A stretch of DNA of 64,000 nt, taken from Melieria omissa (lineage: Eukaryota; Arthropoda; Insecta; Diptera; Ulidiidae). Shown here piece after piece: positions 20,200-30,414 of the stretch. Position 1 is the first letter of the stretch; every line of letters begins with the position of its first letter. Position numbers and translations under genes: made by a program. Location of the stretch: assembly GCA_963971225.1 (NCBI GenBank), contig OZ020270.1, forward strand, positions 30,069,123 to 30,133,122. The letters run 5' to 3'. The notes below the pieces were generated by a model. The model saw only the letters and a program-made list of their open reading frames with translations. It had not been told where the DNA came from and searched no databases.

Positions 20200-21661
20200 A
20201 TGGTTAAACTCGAGCTGCTGAAGGTAGACCACCTGAAGAAGGAGCTGGCTGCCTGGAATTTGCCGACTGCTGGCGGAAAGGTGGAGTTGCAGTTGCGCTT
20301 GCGAGAAGCATGTGAGGCACGAGGCGTCGATTGGACTGTACACGACTTCGGAGCGCAAGAACTAAAGGCGTCGGCCAAGGTTGAGGAGTCGCCTGCTGGT
20401 GCTGCTTCGCTACAGAGTACAGCTGCAGCGGCTGCACCAATACAAGCGTTGGACATGAGCCAACTAATGGCTGCACTCAAAGGCATGTCGGCGCAAATGG
20501 AAACACCGAATCGAGAAATGGCAGCGAAGCTGGAAACTACGAATCGAGAAATGGCAGCGAAGCTGGAAACTACGAATCTCGAAATTTCGGCAAAAGTCGA
20601 GACTGCAAATCGGGAAATGTCAGCAAAACTTGAAAATGCAAATCGGGAGTTGTCCAGCAAGCTTCAGGAAAATTCTGCGCGCTTGGAGCAGAAAGTGGAG
20701 GAAATCTCAGACAAGATTAATGGGAAAGTCGAGCACCTGGAGACGCGGGTAGAGCACTTGGATAAACGAGTCGACGACCTAGATGATTCCCTGAACAAAC
20801 GAGTTGATAGTCTGGAAGACTCGATGAACAGAAAAATGGACGAGCGGCTTAGGGAGGTACAGCCGCGAGAATGGTTGCCGCCGGTTCCGGAAGGTGTTGC
20901 TCCCCGAGCAGAAGTGCCTATGCCTTATGATGGGACTACGCCGTTCGACACATTCAAGCTGCAATTCGACCTAGCTGCTCTGGAAAATCAGTGGACCGAT
21001 GTAAAGAAAGTTTGCAGATTGGCGCTGGCTCTTAAAGGTGCTGCGGCTGAGGTAATAAAATCAGTTCCAGAATGTTTACGAAGTGAGTACGAGACCGTCA
21101 TAAGGGCGCTGGCAGCCAAATACAGCGACGAGCACAACAGAACGCTATACTACTGTGAGCTGAAGAATCACAGGCAAAGGGCCAACGAGGCGCTGCAGGC
21201 ATATGCAGCAGATATTGAGCGGCTCGTACAGCTGTGCTACCCAAATTTCGGCGCTGATGATCTCGAGAGGATGAAGATTGAGGCGTTTATTGAAGGTCTT
21301 CATGATCCGCAGTGCGTTGATGATAGGCAAGCCGACATTTAGGGAGACGGTGACCAGCGCGATGACATACGAGGCGACATGGATTGGGAGCACTCGGTAT
21401 GCACCTGCAAGGATACGCCAGATCCAGCCAGACAACGACATTACGATCCAGGCCATAAGCTCTGAGCCACCGGACAGGCCACGGGTGGTCTCCTCTAAAG
21501 TTGTTTGCTGGGTATGTGGCAAGCAGGGCCACATATCACGAGACTGCTGCCAACGAAAGAGGCGTTCCCGTTCTCGATCGCAATCGCCTGAAGCGAGGAA
21601 TACTGACAATCGAGGCCCAGCTAACAAGCGCAGGGCTGAGGACGGCGAGTCGTTAAACTAA
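20200..21661 (+). pseudogene. gag: A3 gag (SAP-like domain, long coiled coil, CCHC knuckle)
   Basis: ATG at 20200. The domain order is as in A2: SAP-like motif (VDHLKKELAAWNLPTAGGKV), linker, coiled coil, core and CCHC knuckle (CWVCGKQGHISRDC near 21510). The coiled coil is longer than in A2 or A4 because the 11-residue unit LETTNREMAAK is duplicated (20500-20640). An 11-bp deletion near 21310 shifts the frame (HDP, then Q, out of frame). Otherwise the gene is open to the TAA at 21659-21661. Unlike most gypsy Gags it has an N-terminal SAP-like region, which could bind DNA or chromatin; that role is inferred. Confidence 0.9.
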
Positions 21662-21712
21662 AACGGATCAGCCCAAAGGGGCGTGAGCTGATCCCCACAA
21701 TCTGCCGCCCCA
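21652..21712 (+). promoter_or_regulatory. -1 programmed frameshift signal: slip site plus H-type pseudoknot
   Basis: GTTAAAC (21652-21658), read G TTA AAC in the gag frame, lies directly before gag TAA. A 7-nt spacer follows. Stem 1 pairs GGATCAGC (21666-21673) with GCTGATCC (21688-21695), 8 of 8. Loop 1 is 5 nt. Stem 2 pairs GGGGCG (21679-21684) with CGCCCC (21707-21712), 6 of 6. Loops 2 and 3 are 3 and 11 nt. The pol frame is open from the slip point. The same heptamer is the known slip site of equine arteritis virus. Confidence 0.85.
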
Positions 21713-24700
21713 CCATCCTTGTCTCACAGCTGAAACGACAGCCCAGCAGCTTGACAATTGAAGGAGGGATAGATGGAAAGTTGTTCGTGTTGACACTGGA
21801 TACTGGAGCGTCATATTCGATCATAAAAAGGAAGCTGCTGAAGAACTGGGAACCGCTGCATGGCATACAGCTGCGGACTGCGACTGGCGAGCGCGCGCCG
21901 GTAAGAGGGAAATTTACAAAAACGATTGCTATCGGCACCAGCAGCCTGGAACATGAGTTCATCGTCGCGGATATAATGGACGACGTGATTATCGGCGTGG
22001 ATTTCATGATTAGGCACGGTTTTCCGCTGGACCTGAAGGAAAATGTGCTGAGATATGCCAACGTTGAATTCCCGCTGCACACCGGCTATGAGCGAAGCGT
22101 GGCGGTAAGGAAGGTTGTATCGTGTCAACACAGGAGGATACCAGCGAATTCCGAGGCGATTGTGTGGACAAAGGTGGACGAGGACGAGTCGGCTGTGGGT
22201 TGTAGAAGCACCGAAACAAGGACACGACAACATCATCATCGGACGTACATTAGTGGAACCTAAAAATGGCAGAATACCAGTCAGAATACTGAACCCCCTG
22301 AATGCACCCAGATATGTCGGGAAAGATGAGGTAATTGGCGAGTGTAAGGAAGCTGTAGAAGTGGTCAAATGCGAGAGTAGCCCGCCTGGAGGTAATAAGA
22401 AGAGCGGTTTTAACATGGACGCTATACTGCAGGAGAACCAGTGGAGCAGCGAGTTGACGGCCAAGCAGAAACAGATTCGCCAACCGCCAAGACGAGTTCC
22501 TCTGGCCAAGAGGGAAGAAGTCACAAATTTGATCGAAAACATGCGGAAATAAAAGGTCATAGAGCTTTCTTCGGGCCCCTGGTGCTCGCCGGTCGTGCTA
22601 GTGAAGAAAAAGGATGGCAGTACCCGATTTTGTGTGGATTATCGGAAGCTCAATGATGTGACCAAGAAGGACAGTTATCCACTACCTCGGATCGATGACA
22701 CCCTGGACACACTGTCAAGCACACAGTGGTTCTCCACGCTCGACTTACGCAGCGGCTATTGGCAGGTAGAGCTTGCAGGCAAGGACAAGGAGAAAACGGC
22801 TTTCAGTGTTGGCGATGGTTTGTGGCAGTTCACCGTCATGCCGTTTGGACTCTGCAACGCACCAGCGACATTCGAGCGGCTAATGGAACGCGTGCTAAGA
22901 GGGCTGCATTGGCGGACGAGCCTGGTGTACCTCGACGACATAATCGTGATTGGTAAAAGCTTCCACGACCTCCTGGGAAAGCTGGAGGAGGTATTCGAGC
23001 GGATACGGGAAGCCGGGCTTAAACTCAACCCAAAGAAGTGCTCGCTGTTCCAAAAGGAGGTCAAGTATCTGGGTCATACGGTTTCCGCCCGCGGAGTACA
23101 TACGGATGAAGGCAAAATCACGGCGGTGAAGGAGTGGCCCCGGCCACGCAATCTACACGAACTCCGCAGTTTCCTGGGCCTGTGTACATACTACCGCCGA
23201 TTTGTTCCGGGATTCGCGAACATAGCCAGCAGCCTGCACAAACTGACGAAAAAGTGCCAAGCTTTCGAGTGGAACGAGGATCAGGAACAGGCTTTTGCAC
23301 GTCTGAAGGAAAAACTGTGCAGTGCTCCAATTCTGCCTTTCCCCGTGCCTGGGGAGATGTTTGTGCTGGATACAGATGCAAGCGGGAATAGTATTGGCGG
23401 TGTGCTATCACAGATAATAGACGGCCATTAACAAGTGATAACGTACTACAGTAGGGTTGTATCGAAACCGGAACGCAATTACTGTGTGACACGGAGAGAA
23501 CTGCTGGCGGTATTGGACTGCGTGAAACACTTCCACAAATATCTGTATGGACAAAGGTTTCGCCTGCGCACAGATCATGCGGCATTGAGATGGCTCCTGA
23601 ACTTTAAAGATCCTGAAGGGCAATTGGCGCGGTGGATCCAGCGACTGCAGAGCTACGACTACACGATAGAGCATCGCAAGGGCAGTAGCCATGGAAATGC
23701 CGATGCCTTGTCCCGCCGTCCGTGCAAAATCGAATGCAGGCAATGCTCGCGAGCCGAAAGCAAAGAACAAATAGTGGACGTCCGGTTGGTAAGCGTCATG
23801 CCAGAGGAAGAGTGGTCTGCGGAGAGGCTACAAAAAGGCCAGCGTGAGGATGCGGATCTTGCGAAAATCGTCGAAGGCAAGGAGCAAGGCGCACGTCCAG
23901 ACTGGCAGGAGATGGCCGGTGAAAGCCCGATCGCTAAGGCATACTGGGCACAGTGGAAAAGTCTGCGGCTGAAGGAAGGATGCCTGTACCGCGAATGGGA
24001 GAGCGCGGATGGTCGGACCAGCAACTCCGTAATGGTAGTGCCGAAATGCAGAATCAACGAGGTCATCGAGTCATACTATAACGACTCCAGTGGAGGGCAC
24101 CTAGGCATCACCAAAACTGTCGCCAAAATAAAAAGACGATTCTACTGGGTAGGATGTCAGGAGTCTGTAGGCGAGTGGATTAAGAGCTGCGACCGATGTT
24201 CCGCCGCGAAAGGGCCGACAAGAAGATCTCGAGGCCGCGTGCAGCAGTACAATGTGGGAGCGCCCTTCGAGCGGATTGCTATGGACGTCGCCGGCCCATT
24301 CCCAACCAGCACTCAAGGCAACAAATATGTGCTGGTCGTAATGGATTACTTCAGCAAATGGCCCGAAGTGTACCCTATTCCTAACCAGGAGGCCACTACG
24401 ATCTCGGAAAAGCTGGCAAACAACTGGGTAGCCAGGTTCGGAGTTCCGTTGGAGTTGCACTCAGATCAAGGCCGGAATTTCGAGTCTGCGGTATTCAAGG
24501 AAGTGTGTGAGCTGCTGGGAATAAAGAAAACGCGTACCACTCCTTTGCACCCACAGTCTGACGGCATGGTGGAACGCTTCAACCGGACACTGGAAGAATA
24601 CCTGCGGAAAGTGGTAGGCAGGAATCAAAAGGATTGGGACACGCATATCCCCCTGTTCCTGATGGCGTATAGGTCAGCCCCGCACGACACGACATCACTC

Positions 24701-25144
24701 ACTCCAGCACGAGCAGTATTCGGCCCAGAGTTGCGGTTACCCGCTGACTTGAAGTTCGGGGTAGTCAGCACAACGGGAGGCGCTAAGACGGACTACGTGG
24801 TCAATAAGCGGGCGGAACTGGAGGAAATTTACCAGTTTATAAGGGGCCGCACCAAACTGGTCAGCGATAAGGCGAAAGCCAGATGCGATCTACGGGCCAA
24901 CTCAGCAGGGTTCCAAGAAGGCGATTTGGTAATGCTCTACAACCCGCAGCGGAGGAAAGGTTTGTCTCCGAAACTTCAAGCGTCATGGGAAGGACCGTAC
25001 GAAGTCGTGACTAGGATTAACGACGTGGTATACCGGATTCAACGTTGCAGCAATAGAGGCGCTAAGCTGAAGGTAGTCCATTTGGAGCGTCCGGCGCCTC
25101 ATCCCAGCGGAGCCTCGGCACTTGTTCGGGACGAACAAGTCTAA
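21659..25144 (+). pseudogene. pol: A3 pol: protease, RT, RNase H, integrase
   Basis: The -1 frame gives protease (LTLDTGASYSII near 21795, IGVDFMIRHGF), RT (22595-23200; STRFCVDYRKLND, FGLCNAPATF, catalytic YLDD), RNase H (DTDASGNSIGGVLSQ, TDHAALRW, NADALSRR), and integrase HHCC and DDE blocks to the stop at 25142-25144. Breaks: a frameshift near 22190, loss of about 110 bp near 22470, a TAA at 22550-22552 and another at 23429-23431. From 23435 to the end, 569 residues are open. It is defective but of fairly recent origin, since most of it aligns closely with the other copies. Confidence 0.88.
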
Positions 25145-25155
25145 GTGGTGGGCAG

Positions 25156-25640
25156 TGTAACGATAAGACAGTCTGTCGCTGTGCAAAGCAACCCTGCCGC
25201 TTCGCGCCGTGCTATAATTCAATCTGGCAACGGCGGCCGCGATAATAAGGGAAATTTTTAGGCCAACCTGGGAATGATGGAAACTTTTAGTCCAACCTGG
25301 CAATGATGGCAACTTTTAGTCCAACCAGGCAATGATGGTCACGATCATCATGGAAACTTTTAGTCCACTCCGGAATGTGCGGGAACGATCTGCGCGATGG
25401 CCTGGCAGGTATAAAAGGCAGCCGGGTGCGGCGCAGCGAGTCAGTGTGATTTTGACTAGTGAAGGTGCCACACGGAGTCATTAAGCAAATAATTAAGTGT
25501 TAAGACAGTGAAGTGTAAATATGTGAAATAAAGTGATTGTTGGCTTTTATTGACTGCGTTCGGATAATTAAAGTTGTCTTTTTTTCAAATTGCACAATCC
25601 AGTGATACGTAACAGCCCACTAGACCTAGTATTCGTAACA
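25156..25640 (+). repeat. Shared LTR between A3 and A4
   Basis: 485-bp LTR, the longest A LTR here, because U3 has four to five CTTTTAGTCCA-containing repeats (25240-25370). The left side is preceded by the purine-rich AAGTGGTGGGCAG. The right side runs directly into a primer site and a second gag. It is therefore the 3' LTR of A3 and the 5' LTR of A4. TATA-like TATAAAAG at about 25411. Confidence 0.9.
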
Positions 25641-25713
25641 TTTGGTGTCAGAAGTGGGATTGTGGAAAATTGAAAGTAAACAAATAAATAAATAAAATTA
25701 TAAAAGTACGGAC

Positions 25714-27118
25714 ATGGTTAAACTCGAGCTGCTGAAGGTAGACCAGCTGAAGAAGGAGCTGGCCGCCTGGAATTTGCCGACTGCTGGCGGAAAAGTGGAG
25801 TTGCAGCTGCGCTTGCGAGAGGCGTGTGAGGCACGAGGCGTCGATTGGACTGTGCACGAGTTCTAGCCGCAAGAACTAGAGGCGTCGGCCAAGGTGGAGG
25901 AATCGCCTGCTGCTGCTGCGTCGCTGCAAAGTACGGCTGCAGCGGCTGCGCCACTACAAGTTTTGGACATGAGCCAGCTAATAGTTGCACTTAAAGGCAT
26001 GTTCGAGACTTCCAACCGTGAAATGGCAGAGAAGCTGGAAACTACGAATCTCGAAATTTCGGCAAAAGTCGAGACTGCAAGTCGAGAAATGGCGGAAAAT
26101 TCTGCGCGCATAGAGCAGAAGGTGGAGGAAATTTCCAATAGGCTGAACGTGAAAGTTGAACATCTCGAGACGCGAATAGACAATTGGGACAAACGAGTTG
26201 ACGAAATGGGTGAATCCCTGAACAGACGAGTTGACAACCTGGATGAGTCCTTGAACAAACGAGTTGACAGTCTGGAAGATTCGATGCACAGAAAGATAGA
26301 CGAACGGCTTCGAGAGGTACAGCCACGAGAATGTTTGCCACCGGTTCAGGACGGTTTTGCTGCCAGAACGGAAGTGCCTACTTATGATGGTGCTGCGCCG
26401 TTCGACACATTTAAATTGCAATTCGACTTGGCTGCTTTGGAAAATCAGTGGACAGATATCAGGAAAGGTCGGAGGTTGGCACTGGCGCTGAAAGGTACTG
26501 CGGCTGAGGTAATCAAATCAGTTCCAGAATGTTTAAGAAGTGAGTACGAGGCCATCATAAGAGCGTTAGCAGCGAAGTATAGCGACGAGCTCAACAACAC
26601 GCTGTACTACTGTGAGCTAAAGAACCGCAGACAAAGAGTCAACGAGGCGCTGCAGACATATGCAGCAGACATTGAGCGGCTCGTGCAGTTGTGCTACCCA
26701 AATTTCGGCGCTGAGGATGAAGACTGAGTCGTTCATTGAAGATCCTCATGATCCAGAGACACGGCGCAGTGCGTTGATGATGGGCAAGCCGACATTTAAG
26801 GAGGCGGTGTCCAGCGCGATTACATATGAGGCGACATGGATTGGAGGCACTCGGTATGCACCTGCAAGGATACGCCAAATCCAACCGGACAGCGACATTT
26901 CGATCCAGGCCATAAGCTCTGAGACACCGGGCAGGCCACGGGTTGTCTTCTCTAAAGTTTTTTGCTGGACATGTGGCAAGTAGGGTCACATAGCACGGGA
27001 CTGCCGCCAACGAAAGAGGCGTGCCCGTTCTCGATCGCAATCACCTGAAGCGAGGAATACTGACAATCGAGGCTCAGCCAACAAGCGCAGGGCTGAGGAC
27101 GGCGAGTCGTTAAACTAA
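25714..27118 (+). pseudogene. gag: A4 gag
   Basis: ATG at 25714. Same order as A3: SAP-like motif, linker, coiled coil, core, knuckle. A TAG (25864-25866) interrupts just after the SAP-like part. A frameshift lies near 26715. A stop in the knuckle (TGKQGH became TGK-stop) lies near 26981. The coiled coil is shorter than in A3, with different repeat numbers. The terminal TAA at 27116-27118 follows the slip site. Confidence 0.88.
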
Positions 27119-27168
27119 AACGGGTCAGCCCAAAGGGGCGAGAGCTGATCCCCACAACCTGCTGCCCC
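27109..27168 (+). promoter_or_regulatory. -1 frameshift signal of A4
   Basis: GTTAAAC (27109-27115), 6-7 nt spacer, stem 1 GGGTCAGC (27122-27129) with GCTGATCC (27144-27151), stem 2 GGGGCG (27135-27140) with TGCCCC (27163-27168). Two changes relative to A3 both leave G-U pairs, so the fold is kept. Confidence 0.75.
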
Positions 27169-28846
27169 ACCGTCCTTGTCACACAGCTGAAACGGCAACA
27201 TAGCAGCTTGACGATTGAAGGAAGGATAGATGGAAAGTTGTTCGTGTTGACACTGGATACTGGAGCGTCATATTCGATCATAAAAAGGAAGCTTCTGAAA
27301 AACTGGCAACCGCTGCATGGCATACAGCTGAGAACTGCGACTGGCGAGCGTGCGCCGGTAAGAGGAAAAGTAACAAAAACAATTGCTATCGGCACCAGCA
27401 GCCTGGAACATGAGTTCATCGTCGCGGATATAATGGACGACGTGATTATCGGCGTGGATTTCATGATTAGGCACGGCTTTACACTGGACCTGAAAGAAAA
27501 TGTGCTGAGGTATGCCAACGTTGAATTCCCCCTGCACACCGGCTATGAGCGAAGCGTGGCGGTAAGGAAAGTTGTCTCGTATCAACACCAGAAGATATCA
27601 GCGAATTCCGTGGCGATTGTGTGGGCAAGTTGGACGAGGATGATGGGACAAGTCGGCTGTGGGTTGAAAAAGCGCCAAAACAAGGATACGACAACATAAT
27701 TATTGGACGTACATTAGTGCAACCAAAAAATGGCAAATTACCAGTCAGGATACTCAATCCACTGAACACACCCAGATATGTCGGAAAAGATGCGGTCATT
27801 GGCGAGTGTAGAGGGGTTGAAGCAGTTGTCAATTGCGAAACCGGTCCACCCGGAGGAAGTAAGAAAAGCGGTTCTAACATGGACGCCATACCGCAGAACC
27901 AGTGGAGCAGCGAATTCACAGCCGAGCAGTAACAGAAGGCACGGTCACTCCTGCAGCACTATGAGTCAATATTTGCAACGGAAGCGGGCTGACGAACAGA
28001 CATAGTGAAACAAAACATCGACACCGGAAGTGCGAAACCAATCCGCCAACCGCCAAGACGAGTTCCTCTGGCCAAGAGGGAAGAGGTCACAAATTTGATT
28101 GAAAACATGCATAAAGAAAATGTCATAGAGCCTTCGTCAGGTCCTTGGTGCTCGCCGGTCGTGCTAGTCAAGAAAAAGGATGGCAGTACCCGGTTTTGTG
28201 TGGCCTATCGGAAACTCAATGATGTGACCAAGAAGGACAGTTATCCACTACCTCGGATCGATGACACCCTGGACACGCTGTCAGGCACGCAGTGGTTTTC
28301 ACGCTCGACTTACGCAGCGGCTATTGGCAGGTAGAGCTTGCAGACAGGGACAAGAAGAAAACGGCTTTTAGTTTTGGCGACGGTTTGTGGCAGTTCACCA
28401 TCATGCCTTTTGGACTCTGCAACGCACAAGCAACATTCGAGCGGCTAATGGAGCGTGTGCTAAAAGGGCTGCATTGGCGGACGTGTCTGGTATACCTCGA
28501 CGACATAATCGTGATGGGCAAAAACTTCGACGACCACCTGGAAAAGCTGAAGGAGGTATTTGGGCGAATACAAAACGCCAGCCTTAAACTCAACCCAAAG
28601 AAGTGCTCGCTGTTCCAAAGAGAGGTCAAGTATCTGGGTCACACGGTTTCCGCTCGCGGAGTACATACGGACGAAAGCAAGATCAGTGCGGTGAAGGAGT
28701 GGCCCCGACCACGCAAGCTAAACAAACTCCGCAGTTTCCTGGGCCTCTGCACATACTGCGAAGATTCGTTCCTGGATTTGCGAACATAGCTAGCAGCTTC
28801 CACAAACTGACGAAAAAGAATCAAGCCTTCGTGTGGGGCGAAGAGT
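27116..28846 (+). pseudogene. pol: A4 pol, first part: protease and RT
   Basis: Protease 27208-27600 (LTLDTGASYSII, IGVDFMIRHGF), then a frameshift near 27625. RT 28005-28790 has STRFCVAYRKLND (usual Asp changed to Ala), FGLCNAQATF and the catalytic YLDD, with further frameshifts near 28295 and 28760. It is cut by element D in the connection to RNase H (SFHKLTKKNQAFVWGEE). It resumes at 38112. Confidence 0.85.
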
Positions 28847-28850
28847 AGGG

Positions 28851-29429
28851 TGTAGTGGTACCGCGTGACCACTTATGCCAACACCATAGCGTACAAGCCA
28901 ATCGGCAAGACCAACGTGCAGCGAGCGGTGCGCGCGCCACTTTGTTTGTTTACATTTGCAAGTGTCAAGTGTCGCATGCACAAGAACGCCGGCGTCACTC
29001 AAGTGGCCTGCACTTGCACAAGCGACACATGTCACAACACATGTGGGCACTTGCGCCGATCGCGCATGCAACATGACCCGACCTACCGCAGGTCAACGCA
29101 GAGCGTTAGCCCACTTTGGGAAAGTGCCGCGTTGTCAGTTTTGACCCGCGCTGTGATTGGCGCGATGCGAATGCATTGGAAATAGAGGGAGGAGCACTGG
29201 AATTGCCCCTCAGTATAACACTTTGTGAAAATAGTATTTAAGAGGCAATTTTTGAAAAATAAAGGAACTTCTCGTGCAGAGATCAAGCGACGCTGTTGTC
29301 TGCTTTTCTTTACCTCGGGAAAACATTGCGGACTTTGTGGCTAAAACTCTCAGCGCACTCCCGCTATAAAAAAGGAGAACCCGGACTCAGACGGACTTTA
29401 GCACCACTCATAGGGCCTAACACACCACA
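28851..29429 (+). repeat. Element D 5' LTR
   Basis: 579 bp, TGTAGTGGTACC to CACACCACA. A TATTTAAG element and an AATAAA lie near 29232 and 29258. An open frame crosses the LTR end (from 29296) but has no ATG before 29506. Confidence 0.85.
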
Positions 29430-29505
29430 TGGCGATCCTGCCCAATTTCGAACACGTTTTCTGAAACACAGATCACAGAAACACCCAAAACAGAAATCAC
29501 ATTTA

Positions 29506-29874
29506 ATGGCAACATCGGAAGAAGTCGCCGAATTTGAACGGTGGATAGGGTACACCCCCCAACACGAGGCAAACACCGAATTATACGTTCCCACACCAAT
29601 CACACCAACAACTGATTGCCCCCCAAAGTACGTGCCAACCCCGAAGACAGCAGGCCCCCGACCGCTGACGATTGAAGAGTACAAGGCCCGTCAACAAAAA
29701 ACTAGCGGACCAGCACAGCCAATAATAGCACAACCCCAAAAGCGCCGCACACGTGCCGGAAAGAAAGCACGACTACGACGTGAACGCGCAGCGTTACACA
29801 AAGTAATCGCAATTACGAACGATCCAAAACAAAAAACTACCCTAGTAAAACAACTCAACGCCCTGAGGACTTAG
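29506..29874 (+). CDS. Element D leader ORF 1: basic protein with YVPTP motifs
   Basis: ATG at 29506, 122 residues. The N-terminal half holds two copies of YVPTPxT (LYVPTPITPTT and KYVPTPKTAG) and a PLTIEEYKARQ block. The C-terminal half is strongly basic (KRRTRAGKKARLRRERAA), then an amphipathic stretch. I do not recognise a domain. It lies between the primer site and gag, where 412/mdg1-type elements have a long leader. The short YVPTP repeats look like linear binding motifs and the basic patch could bind RNA; both are inferences. It ends TAG, two bases before the next ATG. Confidence 0.7.
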   Translation: MATSEEVAEFERWIGYTPQHEANTELYVPTPITPTTDCPPKYVPTPKTAGPRPLTIEEYKARQQKTSGPAQPIIAQPQKRRTRAGKKARLRRERAALHKVIAITNDPKQKTTLVKQLNALRT

Positions 29875-29876
29875 AG

Positions 29877-30095
29877 ATGGGCAACAGGACCCCAAAGGAA
29901 GAAATAATTGTCGCGAACAACAATGCAGCCAGTTCGACCGCAACAACCAGCAACACAACAACTAACAACACCTATTTACTCTACCTACTAACCATATTAG
30001 TTATAACACTAATAATAAGCGAAATAAACAAGTACTATAAAAATTATGTCAAGAAATTAGTTAATAAAAAGGAACAAATCAACACCATAGTCTAA
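29877..30095 (+). CDS. Element D leader ORF 2: candidate myristoylated membrane peptide
   Basis: 72 residues; ATG two bases after the previous stop. It starts MGNRTPKEE, so Gly2 with a Thr at position 5 could be an N-myristoylation signal. Then come a Ser/Thr/Asn-rich stretch with NTT/NNTT (possible glycosylation sites), one hydrophobic segment of about 18 residues (YLLYLLTILVITLIISEI, residues ~33-50) and a Lys-rich tail. No homologue is known to me. A membrane anchor is inferred from composition only. Confidence 0.6.
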   Translation: MGNRTPKEEIIVANNNAASSTATTSNTTTNNTYLLYLLTILVITLIISEINKYYKNYVKKLVNKKEQINTIV

Positions 30096-30220
30096 GTAAA
30101 GTAAAACAAAATAAACTAAAATTATTAATAAATAAATTTTCATATACCAACACAACAATTATTTGTACATAAAGTATCATATACCACCAATGTTGACATA
30201 AGAAAATCTAAGTTTTAAAT

Positions 30221-30316
30221 ATGGACAGAAAACATAAAAAGCAAACAGTACTCATACACGAAAAAACTAACGAACAGAAGAAATTAGAATTTCTTACACG
30301 ACTTTGGAAATCATAG
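30221..30316 (+). CDS. Element D leader ORF 3 (31 residues)
   Basis: ATG at 30221 to TAG at 30314-30316. A short Lys-rich peptide (MDRKHKKQTVLIHEKTNEQ...). Function unknown. Two bases after its stop the next ATG begins. It is too short to be certain it is translated; the tight stop-start spacing is the reason for listing it. Confidence 0.45.
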   Translation: MDRKHKKQTVLIHEKTNEQKKLEFLTRLWKS

Positions 30317-30318
30317 GA

Positions 30319-30414
30319 ATGCCACGAACACCGACGCTCGAGGACGTTAGGAATCCTACAACAAAGGAAGAAGAGACAATACGCATGCTCAACATGTTTA
30401 ATCTCCGATTCTAA
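30319..30414 (+). CDS. Element D leader ORF 4 (31 residues)
   Basis: ATG at 30319, TAA at 30412-30414, directly abutting the gag ATG (TAAATG). The peptide starts MPRTPTLEDVRNPTTKEEE and is acidic in the middle. Function unknown. ORFs 3 and 4 are the same length. The abutting arrangement suggests that ribosomes could reach gag by reinitiation. Confidence 0.5.
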   Translation: MPRTPTLEDVRNPTTKEEETIRMLNMFNLRF

